Shown here: piece by piece, positions 1-6,350 of the stretch | Layout: each line of letters opens with the position of its first letter | Numbering within the stretch: position 1 is the first letter of the stretch | Assembly (NCBI GenBank): GCA_005881995.1 | Contig: VBHV01000109.1 | Location: 1 to 12,609, forward strand | DNA from: Chloroflexota bacterium | GTDB lineage: Bacteria > Chloroflexota > Ktedonobacteria > Ktedonobacterales > Ktedonobacteraceae | Direction of reading: 5' to 3' | DNA: 12,609 nucleotides | Translations under genes and position numbers: made by a program | Notes under the pieces: model-generated | The model's input: only the letters and a program-made list of their open reading frames with translations | Told to the model about the DNA's origin: nothing | Database searches by the model: none

Positions 1-1581
1 CCCATCGAGCTGGGGAAGGATCTGATCCGTATCTACCCAGGCTCGACCCAGCTTGCGTGGCACCTGGTAGGTGCTGCTGAGCTCCTCCTCCAGCCAGTCT
101 GCGAGGGGCTGCTGCTTGGTGGCCCAGGATGACAGATTGAACACCACGGGCAGGGGGTGATGCTCGTCCTGCTCGGCACGATCCAGCAGATCGCGTGCTA
201 CTTCCAGCAAGAGGGTTGTTTTGCCTGAGCCAGGCGCACCCAGGATCAGCAGTTCTCCAGCAGCCGCATCATACACTTCGGTGATGCGAGTGCCCGCGGA
301 CAAAGGATACGGCGCACCCGCAGGTTGGTGGAGCGCCAATTGCCACGGGTTGGCCACGGCCTCGGGTTGCTCCTCTAGTCCCAATGCTACGAGAGCGGAT
401 CCGTGCAGCGAATGCTCTAGGACCCCGGCAATCCAGAAAGCGCGTACCTTCTTCAATAACCGTTGTCGATTGGTTCGCGAGACGGGCACTCTCTCATTCC
501 CAGACGAAGCAATGGCCTGAATAGCGGGCGGAAGCTCCCCCAACGCCACCGGCACTTCCTTGTCTGCTGTGTGATTGTGGTCCGAAGCAGGTGGTTGCAT
601 TGTTGAGAAGGATTGATGCTGTTTCTTTGGCGACAGCGCATGTATGGGGGCAGGCAACGTGTCAGATGAGGGAATCTGCTCTTGTGCCAGGGGAGCAGAG
701 GATAGACTTAACGAGAGCGACTGTGTGGCAACACTTACGTTTTCAAGGACACCTGCGAAGTCTTGCACAGTGACAAAACGCGCCTGCGGCTCTTTGGCCA
801 GCGCCCCAAAGACAGCATCTTCGACAGCAGGAGGAAGGGAGGGGATCCGATCACATAAGCCAGGAGGGGCTACGTGCAGGTGCTGACTGAACACCTCAAA
901 GAGGGAACCACGAAAGGGCGGTTCGCCGCACAGCCATTCATAGACCAGCACCCCCAAAGCGTATTGATCGCTCGCGGCGGTAGGTTTACCTTTGATTTGT
1001 TCGGGAGCCATGTAGAGGGGAGTCCCTGCTGGATTCTGGGTCGAGAGCGAGTCTATGGAATGTTGGACCACCGCAATGCCAAAATCGCTGAGTACCACCT
1101 CGTCGTTTGTGTTGAGAAGCATATTCTCCGGTTTGACATCGCGGTGGATCACGCGCTGCTGGTGGGCATAGTCCAGGGCTGGGGCGATCTGCTTGACGTA
1201 GCTTACGACCTGCTCCAGGGACAGGCGCGTCCCCTTGGGATGCTGGGTGCGCAGGGTCCCGTTGGGGGTATACTCCATCACCAGGAACGGGGTCTGGTCC
1301 TGGAAACCGAACTCAAGCACGCGCACGATGTGGGGATGCTGCAGATGAGCGATGGTGCGCGCCTCGCGCAGAAACTTTGCATGGGCGTCTGGCTCCATGC
1401 GCACATGGAGGACCTTGTCCACGCCCGAGTAAGCGGAGCACCTGGTAATTGCCAAGGAATTGTCCCACACGTTCAGCCATACACCGGTTCTCTCCAGGAG
1501 GAAATCACCAACACAGAAGGATTGCGTGCTTCGGGATACGCTACGTGTACAAGAGAGGGCTCCATGCAGATCATAGCTCAT
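1..1581 (-). CDS. Ser/Thr protein kinase-NACHT NTPase fusion, N-terminally damaged, C-terminus cut by window edge
   Basis: The frame is open for 527 codons to the left edge. Numbered from the ATG at 1581, it shows a possible VAIK lysine K56, alpha-C Glu73, HRDVKPEN with H146-D148, DFG at 166-168 and APE at 192-194, so it is a Hanks-type Ser/Thr kinase. A linker of about 130 residues (300-435) follows, then a NACHT/STAND NTPase start with Walker A GAPGSGKTT (448-456). The window ends in LPQLDG, just where the NACHT Walker B motif (DGLDE-like) should begin. The real kinase N-terminus is in another frame: an ATG at 1480, with GGAG at 1492-1495, encodes GNYQVLRLLGRG, and the frame changes near 1417. 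The glycine loop and strands beta2-beta3 are absent, so ATP binding is probably lost. Residues 1-55 of the long frame do not resemble a kinase. Known family role: phosphosignalling coupled to a STAND ATPase. It may be a pseudogene, or an assembly error may have made it look like one. Confidence 0.85.
   Translation of the reverse strand, partial: MSYDLHGALSCTRSVSRSTQSFCVGDFLLERTGVWLNVWDNSLAITRCSAYSGVDKVLHVRMEPDAHAKFLREARTIAHLQHPHIVRVLEFGFQDQTPFLVMEYTPNGTLRTQHPKGTRLSLEQVVSYVKQIAPALDYAHQQRVIHRDVKPENMLLNTNDEVVLSDFGIAVVQHSIDSLSTQNPAGTPLYMAPEQIKGKPTAASDQYALGVLVYEWLCGEPPFRGSLFEVFSQHLHVAPPGLCDRIPSLPPAVEDAVFGALAKEPQARFVTVQDFAGVLENVSVATQSLSLSLSSAPLAQEQIPSSDTLPAPIHALSPKKQHQSFSTMQPPASDHNHTADKEVPVALGELPPAIQAIASSGNERVPVSRTNRQRLLKKVRAFWIAGVLEHSLHGSALVALGLEEQPEAVANPWQLALHQPAGAPYPLSAGTRITEVYDAAAGELLILGAPGSGKTTLLLEVARDLLDRAEQDEHHPLPVVFNLSSWATKQQPLADWLEEELSSTYQVPRKLGRAWVDTDQILPQLDG
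1412..1426 (-). other. Deletion plus frameshift junction in the kinase N-lobe
   Basis: Read on the minus strand, the frame starting at 1480 gives LLGRG ending at 1418. The frame that encodes the rest of the kinase continues as DKVLHVR from 1419. Only one base separates the codon for the last Gly of GRG from the Lys codon that would align with the VAIK lysine. Related kinases have about 20 residues there, so the loss is close to 60 bases and not a multiple of three. The junction is read directly from the sequence; the size of the loss is inferred from family knowledge. Confidence 0.7.
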
Positions 1582-1671
1582 GTATAGCCCTGTTGGATTA
1601 ACGCTAACAGGAGCATATTTTCGTGGATGCACTCCGCGAGAACGCTTCATTTGGCAGGTTCAAGATCCTCC

Positions 1672-1717
1672 CTCTTCCAAGCGTTCGTTACAACGCTCGT
1701 TAAACCAGATGGAAGAG
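1672..1717. repeat. Nested inverted repeats upstream of the kinase gene
   Basis: Outer arms CTCTTCCA (1672-1679) and TGGAAGAG (1710-1717) are perfectly complementary. Inside them, AGCGTT (1680-1685) and AACGCT (1692-1697) form a second perfect inverted repeat with a 6-base spacer. It lies about 90 bases upstream of the 1581 start, within the 280-bp non-coding stretch 1582-1861. No convincing promoter hexamers were found in this stretch. It could be an operator or an mRNA leader fold; chance is also possible at these arm lengths. Confidence 0.35.
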
Positions 1718-1822
1718 CGTATCCTTCCAGGTAGAATGACGATAGTTGTTCCACCAATCTATGCATTCGACAACAAATTTTAACTCTCCGGAGCATAGGG
1801 GAAACTTCGTTCAAGAGATAAT

Positions 1823-1851
1823 CACCAGGAGATACACTTCATCTGCAGGTG
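1823..1851 (-). terminator. Possible hairpin after the SAM hydrolase gene
   Basis: Ten bases past the stop of the SAM hydrolase, the minus strand can fold into an 11-position stem (9 pairs, 2 mismatches) around a 7-base loop. No T-tract follows, so intrinsic termination is weakly supported. Confidence 0.22.
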
Positions 1852-1861
1852 TGCGAAAGAT

Positions 1862-2692
1862 CTATTTGGGGAACATCACGAAGGTAACAGCTGTTCCATA
1901 TTCCACCCCCAGCGTTTTCGCTGCGCTGCCATTGCGTACGGCGACGCCAACATAACCCGAACTATCCCCGTAGATAAAGGGTTGGCCATCATCTGGGCCG
2001 TCAGCGAAGAAGCGCCTGCGTTGGTCAATGACTCGTTGCCTGGAAGGAAAGATCAGCTGTACCCGCGGAAGATCAAACAGGTCCGGTACCATGCTCAATG
2101 GGATGTTGGTGATGAGGTTACCGAATTTATCGACGTGAATGACGTGTGCCTCAATTGTGCTGCCATGCCGGGCGGGGTGCCCAACTTCCAGGCGTTGAAG
2201 CGTTGCGGGGTCCAGAGCCGGGCCCAGTTCATGCAAGGTACTGGTTGTTCCACGCGCAAGGTGTGCTCCCACCGGGGCAAATATGTCGCGGCCATGAAAG
2301 GTTGAACTGACGGACTGCCGGTGATACGCCGGATTCGAGAGCAGGACGGCGGCATGTACCGGTTGTTCCGCAAGCACATAGCTAAAAAGTCCATTGTCGG
2401 GACCCACGAAGAACCATTCACCGGCGTGAAGTGCGATGGCCCCGCGAGAACTGCCGACGCCAGGGTCTACCACGCAGACAAACACAGTATTGGTGGGAAA
2501 GTAGCGATAGGCGGAAGCGAGAACCCACGCGCCAGAGGGAATCCGCTGCGGCGCGATCTCGTGGGTGATATCAATAATGTGCGCGTCGGGTGTGATACCG
2601 GCAATGACTCCTTTCATGACGCCGACATCGCCGTCGCCAATGCCAAAGTCGGTCAGTAGAGCGATTACCGGGTGTGAATGAATGTGTTCCAT
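1862..2692 (-). CDS. S-adenosyl-L-methionine hydrolase (adenosine-forming), DUF62 family
   Basis: This 276-residue protein matches the SAM hydroxide adenosyltransferase/SAM hydrolase family along its length. Family members split SAM with water to adenosine and methionine and are related to the fluorinase and chlorinase. Visible motifs are LLTDFG (12-17), IDITHEI (40-46), VVDPGVGSSR (74-83), GPDNGL (97-102), STFHGRD (130-136) and VDKFGNLITN. The Asp-x6-Arg and His residues of the hydrolase triad are present as D76, R83 and H133, which favours hydrolysis over halogenation. There is no signal peptide, so it is cytoplasmic. The ATG at 2692 fits a strong promoter (TTGACA, 17 bp, TACAAA) that leaves a leader of about 43 nt, although the Shine-Dalgarno sequence is weak and distant. 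The gene is divergent from the receiver-like gene at 2860 and ends 280 bp before the kinase start. Whether it detoxifies or recycles SAM here cannot be told from context. Confidence 0.95.
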   Translation of the reverse strand: MEHIHSHPVIALLTDFGIGDGDVGVMKGVIAGITPDAHIIDITHEIAPQRIPSGAWVLASAYRYFPTNTVFVCVVDPGVGSSRGAIALHAGEWFFVGPDNGLFSYVLAEQPVHAAVLLSNPAYHRQSVSSTFHGRDIFAPVGAHLARGTTSTLHELGPALDPATLQRLEVGHPARHGSTIEAHVIHVDKFGNLITNIPLSMVPDLFDLPRVQLIFPSRQRVIDQRRRFFADGPDDGQPFIYGDSSGYVGVAVRNGSAAKTLGVEYGTAVTFVMFPK

Positions 2693-2741
2693 ATGCTATT
2701 TTCTGTCCCTTTTCTGCTATATACGCTACATACTTTTCTCA

Positions 2742-2770
2742 TTTGTACGACCACGACGAAGTACTGTCAA
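2742..2770 (-). promoter_or_regulatory. Sigma-70-type promoter for the SAM hydrolase gene
   Basis: On the minus strand a perfect -35 TTGACA (2770-2765) is followed by 17 bp and a -10 TACAAA (2747-2742), giving a predicted start near 2735 and a leader of about 43 nt before the ATG at 2692. Confidence 0.6.
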
Positions 2771-2804
2771 TAGTCGTGATAGCTATTCTTCAGGTACCAT
2801 TCTA

Positions 2805-2813
2805 TGTTATACT
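2805..2813 (+). promoter_or_regulatory. Extended -10 promoter for the receiver-like gene
   Basis: TGTTATACT (2805-2813) is an extended -10 (TGn plus TATACT). No good -35 hexamer is present, which is common for extended -10 promoters. Transcription would start near 2820 and leave a leader of about 40 nt. It lies upstream of, and points away from, the SAM hydrolase promoter, so the two transcripts diverge. Confidence 0.5.
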
Positions 2814-2846
2814 AGCGCAAATAATTGGCATAGACGCAGCAATTAC

Positions 2847-2852
2847 AAGGAG
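2847..2852 (+). promoter_or_regulatory. Shine-Dalgarno site that fixes the start at 2860
   Basis: AAGGAG sits 7 bases before the ATG at 2860. The reading frame is open further upstream to an in-frame ATG at 2674, but that ATG would lie upstream of the promoter and inside the SAM hydrolase gene. Confidence 0.75.
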
Positions 2853-2859
2853 CGCTGGT

Positions 2860-4830
2860 ATGAATGTAAATAGTGGTGGTCCGCATATCCTTCTTTTTGA
2901 GCGTGACCAGCAACTCACGGGTTTGCTCACAAGCGAGTTTCAACTCGCGGGATATGAGTGTCACGCAGCTCGCACGGCGGTGGAAGTCTTTGATGCAATA
3001 GCGCGGTTTCCTATCAGGCTCGTACTGGTGAACCTGGCGCAGGCCGCTGCGAGTCGGCGCGAGTTCTGGGTGGCGCTGGATGCGCAGAGACGAGGGCGCG
3101 GCGTCCAGGTATTTACGTTTCGCTGCATGAACCTGGCGGGCTATGGGGCGGATGACCCGGATGATCGCTCTCGTTCGGTCTTGACGGATATGGAAGTTGA
3201 TGGCATGCTCGGCGTCATGAACCTGGTTGACGCGGTGCGGGCGCGCATTCCCGGATCAACAACGGGTTCCTTCCCACGCATGAATGCTGCGTCTGCTGTT
3301 ACTGGTCAAGAGGGGGTGAGTCGCTTGAACAGACAGGCAGAGGGAGATGCAAGATCGGGGGTAGGCCAGGTGGCTCAAACAACTGTTCCCATGTCTACTT
3401 TGACCGCACCTTCTCCATCCGGGGCAACGGCAGCCCCGACCGGCGTTCCAGAGCAAAATGGCCCTGCCAGGACCGGGATATCCGCGCCGACATTTACTGA
3501 CAAGATACGCGCTGTCATCTATCCCAGTAATCGCAGTTATGCGTCGCCACCTGAGACGAACTGGTCTCCACATTCAGCGCCTGCCCAGCGCCCCGTGAGC
3601 GGCGCGGATGCCGCAGTCAGGCCGCAGGTCGCCCCCAATACTGGTGACGTTAATGCTGGCGCACCGCCAGTATCACCAGGTCAACGTATGCCACTACCCG
3701 CTGATGCGGCATCGTCGATGGCGTCTTCAAGAGAGGAGTCGAGCCTGGCGCAGCTTTCGCGCATGGTTCGTGAGAATACCCCTGTTCGTCCAGAAGAAGT
3801 ATCCTTAACCAATCCACGCATCGTGGCTCAACCTGTTGCACAGTCCGCCTCTACTCCCACCGCTCCTCCTGCACCACAGCAAGAGCAGCAACGAGCTACT
3901 CCTGGAACAGGACAGAGGATCGCCGCTGATGAAAGAGTGGAGAGAGTGCCAGCGCAACAAATGCAGCAGGCGCGTCCAGTCGAGTCAACATCTATCAGTG
4001 ATCTTCCCCTACGCGCATCTCCCATTGAAGATTTGCCGATTGAGCGTCCACTGGAGAGACGGAGTGGACAGACTGGACAGATGAGGCAGATAGGACAGGC
4101 CGCGCAAATTGCCCAAATCGGGGCGCTATCAACCCGGGCTCCGGCGGCAGTATCAACCGCTATGCCAGTTGCCTCGGTGAAGACTCCAACCGTTTCAGCG
4201 CCAACCGCGAAGGAGGCGCCAGTGCCTCTGGAAACAGAGGCATCGCGTGAAATCAAAGCGCAAGAGGGTAGCCAGAGTCAGGAGAGCATTGAGACGGAAC
4301 AGGATGAGGCGATTGAACGTGCACTGGTTGACCAGTCGTCCGCTCTGTCGCAAGCACTGCGCAGGCACTCAGACCACCAGGTGACATCTGAAGATGTACT
4401 GCTGAATATCGTGCAGAGTCTTCCGCCCATGTCTTCGCTGCCGATTCCGCTAAAGTCACCCCCACAGACGCCTGTCTTAAGCGGGCGAGCCACCCGTTCA
4501 TTGGGCAGCGTGCTGCTCGAGGGACACCTGGTGCCGCAGCATCGCCTGGAGGTTGCGCAGAACATTCAGCGCATGCTGCGCGGAGTTGACATGAATTACC
4601 AGTTAGGTGAAATATTACTGATGTTCAAATTGCTGACACCAGACCAGTTACTCGCTGCCAGCCTGGTGAGCTATGGCTTGATTTCAGCTACGCAAATTAG
4701 CGCGCTTGGTCGTATTCGCCAGGAGTTGCATGCCATTAACCTTGAATATGACCTGGAAAGTTTACTGGTGCTGTTCCGCATTCTTACCCCCGATCAATTG
4801 CGTGAGGTGCGTGCAAGCTGGTCAGGGTAG
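2860..4830 (+). CDS. Degenerate receiver-domain protein with disordered linker and C-terminal GspE/MshE-N-like repeats
   Basis: The 656-residue protein has three parts. Residues 7-131 read as a response-regulator receiver fold: the acidic pocket is partly kept (E14, D16), but the phosphoacceptor position after strand beta3 is Asn58 (LVLVN, where LLLD-type is usual). T86 is in the place of the conserved Ser/Thr. Residues 132-540 are rich in Pro, Ala, Gln, Ser and Thr, with short Gln-Ile/Gly-Gln repeats near 400-420, and are probably disordered. Residues 542-656 contain repeated units: LGSVLLEGHLV, LGEILLMFKLLTPDQL (about 582-597) and LESLLVLFRILTPDQL (about 631-646). They resemble the N-terminal domains of type II secretion/type IV pilus ATPases (GspE-N/MshEN). 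There is no ATPase domain, signal peptide or membrane segment. Domain naming is by eye. A scaffold or phosphorylation-independent regulator is inferred. The start is set by AAGGAG at 2847. The end overlaps the convergent oxidoreductase gene by 9 bp. Confidence 0.88.
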   Translation: MNVNSGGPHILLFERDQQLTGLLTSEFQLAGYECHAARTAVEVFDAIARFPIRLVLVNLAQAAASRREFWVALDAQRRGRGVQVFTFRCMNLAGYGADDPDDRSRSVLTDMEVDGMLGVMNLVDAVRARIPGSTTGSFPRMNAASAVTGQEGVSRLNRQAEGDARSGVGQVAQTTVPMSTLTAPSPSGATAAPTGVPEQNGPARTGISAPTFTDKIRAVIYPSNRSYASPPETNWSPHSAPAQRPVSGADAAVRPQVAPNTGDVNAGAPPVSPGQRMPLPADAASSMASSREESSLAQLSRMVRENTPVRPEEVSLTNPRIVAQPVAQSASTPTAPPAPQQEQQRATPGTGQRIAADERVERVPAQQMQQARPVESTSISDLPLRASPIEDLPIERPLERRSGQTGQMRQIGQAAQIAQIGALSTRAPAAVSTAMPVASVKTPTVSAPTAKEAPVPLETEASREIKAQEGSQSQESIETEQDEAIERALVDQSSALSQALRRHSDHQVTSEDVLLNIVQSLPPMSSLPIPLKSPPQTPVLSGRATRSLGSVLLEGHLVPQHRLEVAQNIQRMLRGVDMNYQLGEILLMFKLLTPDQLLAASLVSYGLISATQISALGRIRQELHAINLEYDLESLLVLFRILTPDQLREVRASWSG

Positions 4831-6276
4831 GATGTGTCCATGTTTCTCCTTAGAATTCCCCGGCGCCTCCCACAACCAGCGCAGCGCATTTAAGCGCGAT
4901 GGTGGTGGAGTAACATTACGGATAAGTCCCTTTCCCTGCTCAATCGCATCGAACAGGTCGAGGAACGAATTGACGCTTTGCGCGACACCTTCAACCATTA
5001 AATACCCGGAAGGTTTTACTGCATCGCCTACTAAATAGAGTCCCTGTATCGATGTCTCCGCTGGCAGGTCTTCGCCCTGGGCGATACGATTTACCGGCCA
5101 TTCACCGCGATAGGCGCTCATGGTGAGAATGCGACAATGCTTCTCGAACGTTTCTCCAAAGAGCAGGCGCAGATCGGCGAGTGCCAGTTTCTTCTCCTCT
5201 TCCACGTTATTGCTCTGCATGACCTGGTGACTGATAAGCAAGTGCTTACCGGGAGGAGCCAGGCGCGGGTCGCAGTTGGTTGGCTGCACGATACCCGCAA
5301 TGCGCTGCGTATCCAGGCAATACATAATACCTTTATGCGGGATAAGCGAAACATCGCTGAGAAAATGCACCTTCAAGCCGATGGCTTCGTGTACGGGATA
5401 TTCTACCGCCGTGGGAGTGTGATGCTGTAGCACATCAGCCTGTCGAATCTGGACGTTATTCAAAAGCGCATTGGTGGCGCGAGGACCCAGGTCGCTGATG
5501 ATCACCGGGGCATGCAGGAGATATTCTTCGCCGTTCGTTTTATTGCGGGCGCGTACGCCCGCGACCTGGCCATCCGAGTGAAGAATTTGCTGTACCTCGC
5601 ATTGCAGGCGTACTTCCGCACCTTGTTCCGTAACATGTCGCTGCAATTCGGCAGTTAACGCCCCGCAGCCGCCTTCTACGATGCCGGGAGCGCCGAAGCG
5701 CAGCATGTTCTTCGTGGTGCCGACGACCTCGGCGGTGCTGACCTGGTGCAGTTCAAGGCTGAGCGCGAAACGCGAGATGCGCTCGAAGAAGGCGGTCAAT
5801 TCACGATTGCGTTTCACGTCGATATGACGCGCCAGCCATTGGTCGAATGGTAGATCGCGCTCGTGGGCTGGAAGGCGCCGGATGAACATCAAATAGCCAA
5901 CGCGCGTAAACCAGAAGAACTGGCGCGGCCCAAAGACTTTGAGCGTCCCCAGGAGGCCTTTGGAGCGGATTTGTTTGCCATGCACATGAAAGGATGCGAA
6001 GACATCGGCGTCGAAAAAATGGTGTGGAATGTGCAGTCGACGCAACATGCGTGCCAGCACGCCGCTGCTGCCAAAGGGGATCATGTGAACAGCGCCGGTA
6101 CTGACCTGAACGCCTTGAAAGGTTTTCGCGGTGAAGCGGCCACCACAGTGAGGTAAACGCTCTAATACGACGACCCGCTTGCCGCGTTGCAATAGCTGCG
6201 CAGCGCTGAGCAAGCCTCCTAGACCTGCGCCAATAATGATGGCGTCAGAGTCGTGTTGGTGAGAAAGAGAGTCCAT
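4822..6276 (-). CDS. Phytoene desaturase-like FAD-dependent oxidoreductase
   Basis: This 484-residue protein belongs to the CrtI/carotenoid isomerase/retinol saturase-like flavoprotein family. The N-terminal Rossmann motif is IIIGAGLGG (13-21), with E39 ending strand beta2 and GGRF at 45-48. The family's C-terminal FAD motif is present as GLYLVGDAVKPSG (412-424). Length is near the usual 480-510. There is no signal peptide; such enzymes are commonly membrane-associated. Desaturation or isomerisation of a polyene is the family activity, but no phytoene synthase, cyclase or other carotenoid gene is present, so the substrate is unknown. The ATG at 6276 is chosen because the GAGLGG motif follows at the normal distance. 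An in-frame ATG at 6393 would add 39 atypical residues, run through the 6314-6347 hairpin and overlap the FHA gene. The Shine-Dalgarno sequence is poor. It lies 74 bp after the FHA gene and is probably read from the same promoter, with the hairpin in between. Confidence 0.9.
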   Translation of the reverse strand: MDSLSHQHDSDAIIIGAGLGGLLSAAQLLQRGKRVVVLERLPHCGGRFTAKTFQGVQVSTGAVHMIPFGSSGVLARMLRRLHIPHHFFDADVFASFHVHGKQIRSKGLLGTLKVFGPRQFFWFTRVGYLMFIRRLPAHERDLPFDQWLARHIDVKRNRELTAFFERISRFALSLELHQVSTAEVVGTTKNMLRFGAPGIVEGGCGALTAELQRHVTEQGAEVRLQCEVQQILHSDGQVAGVRARNKTNGEEYLLHAPVIISDLGPRATNALLNNVQIRQADVLQHHTPTAVEYPVHEAIGLKVHFLSDVSLIPHKGIMYCLDTQRIAGIVQPTNCDPRLAPPGKHLLISHQVMQSNNVEEEKKLALADLRLLFGETFEKHCRILTMSAYRGEWPVNRIAQGEDLPAETSIQGLYLVGDAVKPSGYLMVEGVAQSVNSFLDLFDAIEQGKGLIRNVTPPPSRLNALRWLWEAPGNSKEKHGHILP

Positions 6277-6313
6277 TGAGTATGTTTCCAGCGTGAACCA
6301 GCATGTCCCAGGG

Positions 6314-6347
6314 TTTCCAGGGCGACCGCGAGGGGTCGCCCTGGAAA
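6314..6347. repeat. Perfect 14-bp stem-loop between the FHA and oxidoreductase genes
   Basis: Arms TTTCCAGGGCGACC (6314-6327) and GGTCGCCCTGGAAA (6334-6347) are perfectly complementary around the 6-base loop GCGAGG. It begins 3 bases after the TAA stop of the FHA gene on the minus strand. No T-run follows on that strand. It may act as a terminator or attenuator, as a 3'-end stabilising hairpin within a shared transcript, or be one copy of a dispersed REP-like palindrome of the GGGCGACC/GGTCGCCC type. Confidence 0.8.
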
Positions 6348-6350
6348 ATG

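Noticed and set aside
874..1587. A 237-codon plus-strand open frame.
   Set aside because: It is the antisense of the kinase domain; the minus strand shows HRDVKPEN, DFG and APE motifs over the same bases.
1596..1612. Imperfect dyad around TTAACGCTAA near the kinase start.
   Set aside because: The arms have mismatches and it is too short to separate from chance.
2674..2859. N-terminal extension of the receiver-like gene from an in-frame ATG at 2674.
   Set aside because: It would start inside the SAM hydrolase gene and upstream of the extended -10 at 2805; AAGGAG points to the ATG at 2860.
3828..4256. A 142-codon minus-strand frame.
   Set aside because: It is Cys/Ala/Ser-rich shadow coding opposite the low-complexity linker of the receiver-like gene and has no recognisable domain.
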